A stretch of DNA of 19,922 bases from JBAQMG01 sp049302575 (GCA_049302575.1 JBAQMG010000136.1:1-19922), one strand, 5' to 3'. Positions 8,560 through 15,794 are shown, numbered from the stretch's first letter. Numbers and translations are program-made. Notes: generated by a model from the sequence alone, not told the origin.

Positions 8560-8641
8560 CTTATTGCTCTCCACTCCCTCAGTAGTTATTTTCGTGGTAT
8601 AACGCCTTGCAACTTGGCTAGCCTATTCATGGGAGAAAGCC

Positions 8642-9853
8642 TTAAATATCCAACTCCTTCAGCCACTTAGCCACCAAAACTCGCCATGTATAATGTTTGA
8701 TTACATAGTTCCGTCCCCTCTGACCCATTGCTTGACATTGCTCAGGGTTAGCTATCAGCTCTAAAATTGTTTTAGCCAGTCGCTCTGGATCTTCGGGAGG
8801 GATCACTATTCCCCCGCCGCTTTCACGCATAACCCTAGCGCCTTCCCCCTCACCAACATAAATAACTGGTTTTGCACTGGCCAAACCTGGGAAAAGCTTG
8901 GACGGGCGTACTCCCTCCGCTAATTTATAACGGCGAAGTGTCACTAGATTTAACGTGGCAAGGTTATAATAACGGACAATTTCCGTTAGCGCTTGGAAAG
9001 GCATCCAACGCACATTGGGCAACTGCATTTCTGCTGCTAGTTTTTCTAACCTTGGCTTCTCTGTTCCATCACCCACGAGCAGAAAAACGATCTCAGGATT
9101 ATCCCGTAATCTTGCTGCTGCCTGTAGGGCAACCTCTAACCCTGACGCGTAACCAATGGTACCCGCATAAAGAATAACAGTTTTGTTTTGTACCTGAAGC
9201 CGTTGTGCTAGTTCCTGATCAGGAAGACCAGGTTTAAATAACTCAGGATCCACCCCGTTTGGTAAAAAAACCAACTTATCTGCCGCAATACCTCTCTGGC
9301 GCAAGGATTGGATAATCCCTTCTGTCTGAGCGGAAATTCGCCAGGCTACCTTATACATATGCCTCTCCAAGACCCGAGTTAGTCCAATAAAAAGCTTATT
9401 CTTGACTAAGCCTAAGGAGATAGCCGATTCGGGCCAAAGATCAGAGATATTAAAAATAACCTTAGCCCTTTTCACAGCACGGGCAAAGAGAGTAGTAAAC
9501 CCGATAAAAATGGGCGGTGATTCAACAAAGATATAATCCGCCGGTCCAGCTTTTAAAATCCCGTAACAAGCCGATAAAACAAAGGAAAAATAATTCAAAA
9601 GGCGTTTCCATAAATGACCTCTTTGAACCGGATATATCCAAGTACGATAAAGTGGAATACCATCTAGCGAGTCCTTCATGAAGAATTTTCCCCGATACTC
9701 CGGTGGAATCACCCCTGTAGGGTAATTAGGGAACGCTGTAACTACTTCAATCTGATGTCCCTGGGCCTTAATTGCTTTAGCAACCTCAAAAAGGCGAACT
9801 TGAGCAGCGCCCGTTTCCGGCATAAAGTATTGGGTAAGCATAAGAATACGCAT
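8642..9853 (-). CDS. Glycosyltransferase family 4 (WbuB-like)
   Basis: A 403-residue retaining GT-B glycosyltransferase. The N-terminal acceptor domain has MRILMLTQYFMPETGAAQVR and FNISDLWPES (about 135-142), a hallmark of the WbuB/CapM-like GT4 subgroup. The C-terminal nucleotide-sugar domain has LYAGTIGY (228-235), LLVGDGTEK, and the GT4 loop EGVRPSKLFPGLASAKP (about 313-329) with Glu-rich donor-binding residues. Such enzymes add an N-acetylhexosamine-type or uronic sugar to an undecaprenyl-PP acceptor on the cytoplasmic face. A hydrophobic stretch around 85-125 may contact the membrane. ATG 9853 has AAGGGG 8 nt upstream. It follows the other glycosyltransferase by 16 bp. Donor and linkage are unknown. 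Confidence 0.93.
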   Translation of the reverse strand: MRILMLTQYFMPETGAAQVRLFEVAKAIKAQGHQIEVVTAFPNYPTGVIPPEYRGKFFMKDSLDGIPLYRTWIYPVQRGHLWKRLLNYFSFVLSACYGILKAGPADYIFVESPPIFIGFTTLFARAVKRAKVIFNISDLWPESAISLGLVKNKLFIGLTRVLERHMYKVAWRISAQTEGIIQSLRQRGIAADKLVFLPNGVDPELFKPGLPDQELAQRLQVQNKTVILYAGTIGYASGLEVALQAAARLRDNPEIVFLLVGDGTEKPRLEKLAAEMQLPNVRWMPFQALTEIVRYYNLATLNLVTLRRYKLAEGVRPSKLFPGLASAKPVIYVGEGEGARVMRESGGGIVIPPEDPERLAKTILELIANPEQCQAMGQRGRNYVIKHYTWRVLVAKWLKELDI

Positions 9854-9869
9854 GATCCAGACCCCTTCA

Positions 9870-11294
9870 TTACTTAAATAAATCGACTAATTGACCCGTC
9901 AAACTTTCCCGACTAAATTCCTTACACTTACTTGCTGAATCTAGGTTATTATCTAGACCACTTAGCCAATCGTCGTAATATTTTCTAATCCCTTTACTTA
10001 CCTCTTGCCAACACCCTAAAGAAACCAAAGTGCCGATTTTCTTTTCCCGTATCAGTTCAGCGGCAATTCCCTCCGGTAACAAAGCCAGAATGGGTTTTCC
10101 AGAACCAATGTAATCAAACAATTTACCACTATAAGCATTGTCCAAATCTTTACCAAACGTTAAAAACTGTAGGTGGGCTCCTGCTAGGTAATTCAAACAC
10201 TCGTAATGCTCCATATAAGGTAGAATCGCCAAAATATCTCTAACCTTGTTCCGAACAAAAATTTCGATAACTGCAGAAGGTATATAGCCTATAAATAGAC
10301 ACTGGAACCTTGTTCGCGCTGTTGGTTGCCCCTGAAAAAAATCTGCAACTCCCTTGACAAACGTCTCCACATCATAGTGAATCTCGTTAATACTTCCGGT
10401 GTATATTAAGGTGAACTTCTCCTGATAAACTGGGCTAAGTGTTTTAAAATCTTGCTCGTCGAACCCGTTTGGAATAGTAAGCATTTTTCCAGCAAATTCC
10501 GGATAACGTTGCTTGTACATCTCCGTGATTGGGGGAGTAACATTAATAATATAAGTAGCCTTTTTAACCACTTTACGCTCCAACCAAGCATCCAAATTAC
10601 GGCGAAAGGCAATATTTTTAGCCATCGCTTTGTTTCCTACCCAAGGGTCCCGAAAATCAGCAATCCACGGTTTATGATAAAACTTGCTCACTAACAAGGC
10701 AATAATATGTACTGTATAGGGATAGGAGGAAGAAAAAAGATAATCTACTTTTTCTTTCCGCGCAACCCTCAGAGAATTTAAAATTCCACAAGGTAGCCAG
10801 CGCATTTTGGAATCTGGAATAAATAGATAATTATCTATGAATTCAAAAAGACGTTTCTTAGTTGATTTATTAACTGTTGCTTCACTTTGGTGAGCTTCAG
10901 CCGTATTAGCTTTACTGACCGTCTCTCTATCGAAATCTTCCGAGCTTGTAGCCTCTTGTTTAGTATTTCCTTGTTCTCTATCCTCTTGTCGTAAATCTCC
11001 TTGATGGGTAAGAGCTTGGACTTCCTTTGACTTCTTACGACCAAAACTGGTAGCCTTCTCGATAAGTGTACGTAACCAGAGTGTCTCTAAACTATTCGAA
11101 CGATAAACTTTAGCTATTTCCGGGATCTCCTTTAATAAACTCTCATCGTAAGCAAAGTTATGCCCATATCGAACAGTGCTCACAATCGGCTGTAGCCCAA
11201 ATTTAGGCAGATATTTAACAAATTTGAGGGTTCGTTGAACACCGCTCCCCCCAAGAGGTGGAAAAAAATAAGCTATGACTAAAACTTTTTTCAA
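9870..11294 (-). CDS. Glycosyltransferase, GT4-like, with a hydrophilic insertion
   Basis: A 474-residue GT-B fold glycosyltransferase. It begins KKVLVIAYFFPPLGGSGVQR, the typical GT4-like N-terminal glycine loop, has WIADFRDPW at about 210-218, TIPNGFDEQDF, and near the C-terminus the donor-site segment YSGKLFDYIGSGKPILALLP. The start is TTG at 11294 with GGGGG 6 nt upstream; no ATG fits. Residues about 86-147 form a polar, low-complexity insertion rich in Glu, Gln, Lys, Ser and Thr with no hydrophobic core. It sits between the first Rossmann half and the conserved FIDNYLFIPDSKMRW segment, and lengthens the protein beyond the roughly 400 residues usual for relatives. It should add one sugar to the lipid-linked unit; donor and acceptor cannot be read. 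Confidence 0.87.
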   Translation of the reverse strand: MKKVLVIAYFFPPLGGSGVQRTLKFVKYLPKFGLQPIVSTVRYGHNFAYDESLLKEIPEIAKVYRSNSLETLWLRTLIEKATSFGRKKSKEVQALTHQGDLRQEDREQGNTKQEATSSEDFDRETVSKANTAEAHQSEATVNKSTKKRLFEFIDNYLFIPDSKMRWLPCGILNSLRVARKEKVDYLFSSSYPYTVHIIALLVSKFYHKPWIADFRDPWVGNKAMAKNIAFRRNLDAWLERKVVKKATYIINVTPPITEMYKQRYPEFAGKMLTIPNGFDEQDFKTLSPVYQEKFTLIYTGSINEIHYDVETFVKGVADFFQGQPTARTRFQCLFIGYIPSAVIEIFVRNKVRDILAILPYMEHYECLNYLAGAHLQFLTFGKDLDNAYSGKLFDYIGSGKPILALLPEGIAAELIREKKIGTLVSLGCWQEVSKGIRKYYDDWLSGLDNNLDSASKCKEFSRESLTGQLVDLFK

Positions 11295-11317
11295 TTTAAT
11301 CCCCCGTCTTCAACGCA

Positions 11318-11380
11318 ATTCCTAATTCCTAATTCCTAATTCCTAATTCCTAATGCATAATGCATTAGGAATTATTATAT
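11318..11380. repeat. Tandem heptanucleotide array (ATTCCTA x5 plus ATGCATA variants) with 14-bp hairpin
   Basis: Five perfect head-to-tail copies of ATTCCTA occupy 11318-11352. They are followed in the same 7-bp phase by ATGCATA, ATGCATT, AGGAATT and ATTATAT. The last copies form a perfect inverted repeat, 11344-11357 against 11361-11374, with a 3-nt loop. The array is introduced by CAACGCAATTC (11311-11321), which recurs identically at 19757-19767 before another heptad array. It sits between the C5-epimerase gene and the TTG start of the next glycosyltransferase. Confidence 0.9.
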
Positions 11381-11391
11381 AACACGCGTTT

Positions 11392-11446
11392 TAACTTCTA
11401 ACCTCTATATCTAACTTCGAGTTTCGGGTCTCTGACCTCTGACCTC
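11392..11446. repeat. Degenerate heptad array TAACTTC/TGACCTC
   Basis: Reading 11392-11446 in 7-base steps gives TAACTTC, TAACCTC, a 6-base TATATC, TAACTTC, GAGTTTC, GGGTCTC, TGACCTC, TGACCTC. It ends at the first base of the C5-epimerase stop codon (complement of 11446-11448). On the transcribed strand the units read GAGGTCA and GAAGTTA. This is a different heptamer from the adjacent ATTCCTA array but has the same period. Confidence 0.8.
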
Positions 11447-12441
11447 TATTTCATGCTTGGCACGTAGGTGCTTTGACTGCGAACAGATAACTTATGAACA
11501 ACTTTATACCCCGTTGCTAGCAGATAAGCAAGCGGATTATTTCTTCCTCTTTGCCAGGCTACCGCCAAAACCTGAAAGCTCTGATCGTCTGTTAACAGCC
11601 TTTGTGCCAAAAGTTGTTGAATATGTAGTTTATGGTAAAAGATACTGGTAATATTAGCAACTTGAAACGGATAAAGATCATAGCGTGACCAAGTTAGCCA
11701 ACCTATATTGTATTTCGGCAAATGTTTTCGGAGTGTCTCCAAGCCTGTTTGATATCTTTCGCGCGCTTCTGAGCTTGCACTTACTAAGTTAAAATCCTGC
11801 AGACCCCAAAGCGCAAAAATGAAGCCGTTAAGTACTAAAGAAGGGACAATTGAGGGATATTCTTCGTAAAAATCCCCATCGGCCAACTTTGCTACTAATC
11901 CCCCATCTATAACAGGGACAACGAAAGCCCTTAACGCTTTATGACCCGTTGCCAAATACTCCTGCTGTTTTGTCTCTTGATAAGCTCTAGCTAGTACTGA
12001 AAGTGCTTGTCCTTGGGCTAGGGCAGATAACCAGGGCTTTTTCAGACCGTAGATATGATTATCATAAGCGTGTTGCCACCCCCAGACATCTTCAGCTGGA
12101 GAGTGTAGAACTAAATTGGCCACAAACCAGTCTGCACAACGGATCACTACTTCCAGATACTCTGGCTGCCCTGTCGCTATGTATTGATCATAATTTCCCA
12201 AAGCATATTGGGCAATCGTTACAGGAATATAACAAAGTTCACCATCAAGTGAGACTAAAGGGATCTTCTGAGCATCAAAGCTACCTGGATAGTCAGCCTT
12301 TGAAGAAATATCCAAAGGATATTTCTCAAGCTTACCTTCAGTAGGAGACAATTTCAAGTTAACATTCATATCTGGATGCCAATAATCAGTCTTACCAAAG
12401 ATCATACCACTATAGGCTTTAACCATCTGTGGGAGATTCAT
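11446..12441 (-). CDS. D-glucuronyl C5-epimerase family protein (C5-epim_C)
   Basis: About 331 residues matching the C-terminal catalytic (alpha/alpha) domain of heparan-sulphate-type glucuronyl C5-epimerases. Positions from the chosen start are: YIPVTIAQYALGNYD near 71, KPWLSALAQGQALSVLARAY near 135, DGGLVA, the acidic DFYEEYPS near 190-197, LVLNGFIFALWGLQDF, WSRYDLYP near 251, and IFYHKLHIQQL near 267. The acidic EEYP pair and the Tyr residues of SRYD and YHKLH correspond to the active-site region of the family, which inverts C5 of uronic acid residues in an assembled polymer. No signal peptide or TM is visible, so it probably acts in the cytoplasm, perhaps on lipid-linked glycan. The frame opens at ATG 12465, but AGAGGT lies 7 nt before ATG 12441. 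A strong hairpin precedes the gene. The substrate is not proven. Confidence 0.85.
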   Translation of the reverse strand: MNLPQMVKAYSGMIFGKTDYWHPDMNVNLKLSPTEGKLEKYPLDISSKADYPGSFDAQKIPLVSLDGELCYIPVTIAQYALGNYDQYIATGQPEYLEVVIRCADWFVANLVLHSPAEDVWGWQHAYDNHIYGLKKPWLSALAQGQALSVLARAYQETKQQEYLATGHKALRAFVVPVIDGGLVAKLADGDFYEEYPSIVPSLVLNGFIFALWGLQDFNLVSASSEARERYQTGLETLRKHLPKYNIGWLTWSRYDLYPFQVANITSIFYHKLHIQQLLAQRLLTDDQSFQVLAVAWQRGRNNPLAYLLATGYKVVHKLSVRSQSTYVPSMK

Positions 12442-12466
12442 CTGCGTTACCTCTTTACTGTCCATG

Positions 12467-12502
12467 TATCAAAAAGGGAATCCACAGATTCCCTTTTTGA
12501 TA
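12467..12502 (-). terminator. Perfect 16-bp hairpin between wbpA and the C5-epimerase gene (terminator/attenuator-like)
   Basis: TATCAAAAAGGGAATC (12467-12482) is followed by a 4-nt loop and its exact complement (12487-12502). On the minus strand it starts immediately after the wbpA TAA and shows an A5 arm, a GGGAATC core and a U5 run within the 3' arm. This is the look of an intrinsic terminator that works in both directions. It lies only 25 bp before the preferred start of the next operon gene, so it may act as a partial terminator or mRNA processing/stability element rather than an operon end. Confidence 0.75.
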
Positions 12503-13858
12503 TTAAATTTTAACGATCTTCTCACGGTTTTGCTCAACATTTTTAGTGGCGTTTCGAGTATCGACAATCAACTTGGCCTTTTCAGCGATCCGATCATAAT
12601 CTATGGAACTATGATCCGTTAAAATAAGCACACAATCAGCGGAGGTTAATTTCTCATCAGTCAGCTCTACACTTTTTAAGCTAAGAGAACTACCACCATG
12701 TGGTTCAATGTTCGAAATATAGAGATCATGATACTCGATCAAAGCCCCATTTTGTCTCAATAATTCCATAACTTTTAAGGCTGGGGATTCTCGAACATCG
12801 TCAATATCCTTTTTATAGGCTACCCCAAGGACTAAGATCTGGGAGTCTTTAAGACTCTTATTGACCACATTAAGAGCACGGATAACCTTATTGATGACAT
12901 AGTAAGAAACTTCAACATTGATTTCCCCTGCCAACTCAATAAAGCGAGTATGGAAGTCATATTCACGAGCTTTCCAAGTTAAATAGAAGGGATCAATCGG
13001 AATACAGTGTCCTCCTACACCTGGTCCAGGATAAAAGGTTTGAATCCCAAAAGGTTTCGTTCCGGCAGCTTCGACAATCTCCCAAATATCTAAGCCCATA
13101 CGATCACATAACAACATAAGTTCGTTAACCATAGCAATATTCACAGCCCGATAAGTGTTTTCGAAAACCTTGGTCATTTCTGCCGCGGCAGGAGAAGAAA
13201 CCGGAACAACATTGACAATCGTTTGAGCATAAAGAGTATAGGCTATTTCTAAACAAACCGGGGTAACACCGCCCACTACTTTAGTGGTATTTTTAGTTGT
13301 AAACCGTTTATTACCAGGATCGACACGTTCCGGCGAAAAGGCTAGGAAAAAATCCTTACCTACCTTGAGACCATTTTCTTCTAATAACGGTAGGATAACC
13401 TCTTGGGTTGTTCCCGGATAAGTTGTACTCTCTAGGGTTATGAGTTGTCCCTGTCGCAGGTACTTAGCAATTTGTTCGGTCGAAGCTTTGATATAGGAAA
13501 TGTCAGGATCCCGGGTAACTGTCAAGGGTGTGGGCACACAGATAATTATGATGTCACATTCAGTAAGACGGGCAAAATCGGTGGTTGCCTGCAATATTCC
13601 CCTCTTGACTAGGTCTTGCAGTTCAAGGTCATTAACATCACTAATATAATTATCCCCAGCATTGACGCATGCAACCCGCTTGGGGTTAATATCAAAACCA
13701 ATCACTGGAAATCCTACCTTGCCTTTTTCTACAGCAAGGGGTAAACCCACATACCCTAAACCAATAACCCCCACTAGTGCTTGATGCTGATCGACTTTTT
13801 CCATTAGTATTTTAGCCAAAACATCTTGATCACTAATCACATGTTTAACAGTCATCAT
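12503..13858 (-). CDS. wbpA: UDP-N-acetyl-D-glucosamine 6-dehydrogenase (WbpA type)
   Basis: A 451-residue nucleotide-sugar dehydrogenase that should oxidise UDP-GlcNAc twice at C6, with 2 NAD+, to UDP-GlcNAc-uronic acid. The N-terminal Rossmann motif GVIGLGYVGLPLA lies at 30-42, CVPTPL at 107-112, ESTTYPGTT at 143-151, the middle dimerisation domain contains AAEMTKVFENTYRAVNIA, and the nucleophile Cys285 lies in GGHCIPIDPFYLTWKARE. The C-terminal domain has GVAYKKDIDDVRESPAL at about 345. PFYLTWKARE and overall length favour the WbpA/WecC-like branch over UDP-glucose dehydrogenases. ATG 13858 has AAGGGGG 8 nt upstream and lies 13 bp from the preceding gene. It supplies the first step of the UDP-GlcNAc3NAcA route encoded further down the operon. 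Confidence 0.94.
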   Translation of the reverse strand: MMTVKHVISDQDVLAKILMEKVDQHQALVGVIGLGYVGLPLAVEKGKVGFPVIGFDINPKRVACVNAGDNYISDVNDLELQDLVKRGILQATTDFARLTECDIIIICVPTPLTVTRDPDISYIKASTEQIAKYLRQGQLITLESTTYPGTTQEVILPLLEENGLKVGKDFFLAFSPERVDPGNKRFTTKNTTKVVGGVTPVCLEIAYTLYAQTIVNVVPVSSPAAAEMTKVFENTYRAVNIAMVNELMLLCDRMGLDIWEIVEAAGTKPFGIQTFYPGPGVGGHCIPIDPFYLTWKAREYDFHTRFIELAGEINVEVSYYVINKVIRALNVVNKSLKDSQILVLGVAYKKDIDDVRESPALKVMELLRQNGALIEYHDLYISNIEPHGGSSLSLKSVELTDEKLTSADCVLILTDHSSIDYDRIAEKAKLIVDTRNATKNVEQNREKIVKI

Positions 13859-13871
13859 TTCTATTTCCCCC

Positions 13872-15725
13872 TTATTGATTAGAAACTGCCTTTGGGGTTG
13901 TCGATTTCCGGAAGTTCGGAATAACAGTTTGGATAAGCTGAATAACTTCTTCTCTCGTTAAATAAGAACCGCGCTCACGAACGATATGAATAATTTCTGC
14001 AATCTTAGCGTTATTGAGATCATTAGGTTTAGCCACAAAAATACGCGTATGTTTGGTGTGACTTGTCCCTTCCTCTTCAGTTAATAATTCTTCATATAGT
14101 TTTTCACCGGGACGAATTCCAGTAAACTTAATGGGTATATCCACTTCTGGATCAAACCCGGATAATTTGATTAAATCCCTAGCTAGATCCACAATTTTAA
14201 CGGGTTTACCCATATCAAGAATAAAGATTTCTCCCCCCTGGGCCATTGAGCCAGCCTGAATGACCAGTTGAGCTGCTTCAGGAATCGTCATGAAAAATCT
14301 GATCATCTCTGGATGGGTAACTGTAACCGGCCCTCCTCTGGCTATTTGGCGTTTGAAGGTGGGAATAACACTACCACGGCTACCTAAGACATTACCAAAA
14401 CGCACTGCCACAAAACGCGTTGCCGAACGTTTATCCAAGCTCTGGATAATCATCTCTGCTATCCGCTTTGTCGCCCCCATAATACTGGTTGGGTTCACCG
14501 CTTTATCCGTAGAAATTAAAACGAAAATTTTAACCTTAACCAAGTCTGCAGACTCCGCCAAATTATAAGTTCCTACAATATTATTCTTAAGTGCTTCTTC
14601 TGGGTTGCGTTCCATGAGCGGCACGTGTTTATGCGCAGCGGCATGAAATACCACGCCGGGATTATATTTTTGAAAAATGAGTTGAACTTTATCCCGATCC
14701 TTAATATCCAAGATCTCAGTTGTTAGATCTAAACTAGGATACTCCGTATGTAGCTCTTGTTCAATATCAAAAATACTATTTTCCCCATGCCCAATAATCA
14801 CAAGTTTACCTGGATTAAATTTAATAACCTGGCGACAGATTTCTGAACCTATCGATCCACCCCCGCCCGTAATCATGACTGTCTCTCCGGTTAAATAACC
14901 CGCCACTTGCTGAAGATCTACCTCCACTGGGTCACGTCCCAATAAGTCCTCAACTTGGACCTGACGAATCGCCGTAGTATCAACGCTCCCACTTATAACA
15001 TTAAAAACTCCAGGCATAATCTTCAGATCAACCCCGGTCTTTTCACAAATTGTCATAATTGCCCGCACGGCTTCTCCGGAAGCTGAGGGCATAGCAATAA
15101 TAACTTCATCAATATTATGACCCTTAACAATTCGAACAATATCCCTTCGAGTCCCCAACACGGGGATTCCCATAAGATGTAACCGCTGCTTTTTGACCGC
15201 ATCGTCTATAAAACCTACTGGCCGACCTTCGCGGAAGTTATGATTTTTCAGTTCTCGAGCAGCCATTACTCCAGCATCCCCTGCCCCGATAATCAAGACC
15301 TGTTTCTGGGAGCCAGGGACATGGGGAGTTAACACATTTTCTTGAAGTATCCGCCAAATAAAACGCGAACCTCCAATTAAGAAAACTACTGTGAACCAAA
15401 GAAGTACTGCCACGGCATTAGGGATACGCCACAGTGCCAAAAAATAAACCAAGGCCACAGTACCACTAGTCCCTACTGAGACAGCATAAAGAATAGAAAT
15501 AAGTTCCCCCATGCTGGCATACTGCCAAAGCCTATTGTATAAACCAAAAACATAGAAAACCGCCAAATAAAATACTGTGGCGGCCCAAGCAGTATGATAA
15601 TATGTCAAAAAATATTCCTGAGGTAAGTTTCCTTCAAAACGAATATAAAAACTTCCAAAGGCAGCCAAATTGACCAAGATAGCATCAATTAACATTAATA
15701 ACAACGTTCTTTTACGAAATAACAT
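13872..15725 (-). CDS. Membrane nucleotide-sugar 4,6-dehydratase, WbpM/CapD/PglF family
   Basis: 617 residues. The N-terminus has about four membrane helices (roughly 8-28, 45-63, 75-97, 103-121), followed by a CoA-binding-like Rossmann domain (QVLIIGAGDAGVMAARELK, 142-160) and a C-terminal extended SDR domain with TGGGGSIGSE at 286-295. The SDR active-site segment STDKAVNPTSIMGATKR (405-421) has Met416-x3-Lys420 in place of the usual Tyr-x3-Lys, as in WbpM/PglF/FlaA1-type UDP-GlcNAc 4,6-dehydratases. The product would be a UDP-4-keto-6-deoxy-HexNAc, a precursor of QuiNAc, FucNAc or bacillosamine. No 4-reductase or second aminotransferase to complete such a sugar is visible in the window. This is the first gene of the operon; ATG 15725 has GGAAGGGA about 8 nt upstream, after a leader with a candidate promoter. 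Confidence 0.93.
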   Translation of the reverse strand: MLFRKRTLLLMLIDAILVNLAAFGSFYIRFEGNLPQEYFLTYYHTAWAATVFYLAVFYVFGLYNRLWQYASMGELISILYAVSVGTSGTVALVYFLALWRIPNAVAVLLWFTVVFLIGGSRFIWRILQENVLTPHVPGSQKQVLIIGAGDAGVMAARELKNHNFREGRPVGFIDDAVKKQRLHLMGIPVLGTRRDIVRIVKGHNIDEVIIAMPSASGEAVRAIMTICEKTGVDLKIMPGVFNVISGSVDTTAIRQVQVEDLLGRDPVEVDLQQVAGYLTGETVMITGGGGSIGSEICRQVIKFNPGKLVIIGHGENSIFDIEQELHTEYPSLDLTTEILDIKDRDKVQLIFQKYNPGVVFHAAAHKHVPLMERNPEEALKNNIVGTYNLAESADLVKVKIFVLISTDKAVNPTSIMGATKRIAEMIIQSLDKRSATRFVAVRFGNVLGSRGSVIPTFKRQIARGGPVTVTHPEMIRFFMTIPEAAQLVIQAGSMAQGGEIFILDMGKPVKIVDLARDLIKLSGFDPEVDIPIKFTGIRPGEKLYEELLTEEEGTSHTKHTRIFVAKPNDLNNAKIAEIIHIVRERGSYLTREEVIQLIQTVIPNFRKSTTPKAVSNQ

Positions 15726-15728
15726 AGT

Positions 15729-15769
15729 CCAAGTCCCTTCCTCTGTTCGTGAACAGCCAAGGTCCCTTC
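15729..15769 (-). promoter_or_regulatory. Leader hairpin flanked by duplicated AAGGGAC(C)TTGG
   Basis: In the 5' leader of the polysaccharide operon the minus-strand sequence GAAGGGACCTTGG (complement of 15757-15769) recurs as GAAGGGACTTGG (15729-15740), the second copy carrying the ribosome binding site. Between them lies the inverted repeat CTGTTC-AC-GAACAG (15743-15756). In RNA, CCUU of the first copy can also pair with AAGG beside the binding site. This could modulate translation or processive antitermination; no known RNA family was recognised. Confidence 0.4.
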
Positions 15770-15794
15770 AAGCATACACCCGCTAAAATCTCCA

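Noticed and set aside
10835..11044. Alternative minus-strand frame over the glycosyltransferase insertion
   Set aside because: Frame shadow with highly basic translation; the enclosing glycosyltransferase frame stays open on both sides with conserved motifs, so no frameshift is needed.
11318..11446. CRISPR array
   Set aside because: Units are 7 bp and contiguous, with no spacers of 30-40 bp and no cas genes.
12003..12344. Plus-strand 113-codon frame opposite the C5-epimerase
   Set aside because: Antisense shadow; the minus strand has unbroken C5-epim_C motifs through the same interval.
12503..13858. UDP-glucose 6-dehydrogenase (TuaD/Ugd)
   Set aside because: Length of 451, the PFYLTWKARE context around the catalytic Cys, and neighbours for 3-amination of a HexNAc uronic acid fit WbpA-type UDP-GlcNAc dehydrogenases better.
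15743..15756. CTGTTCGTGAACAG as a LexA/SOS box
   Set aside because: The Gram-positive LexA site is GAAC-N4-GTTC; here the half-sites are in the opposite order with a 2-bp gap.
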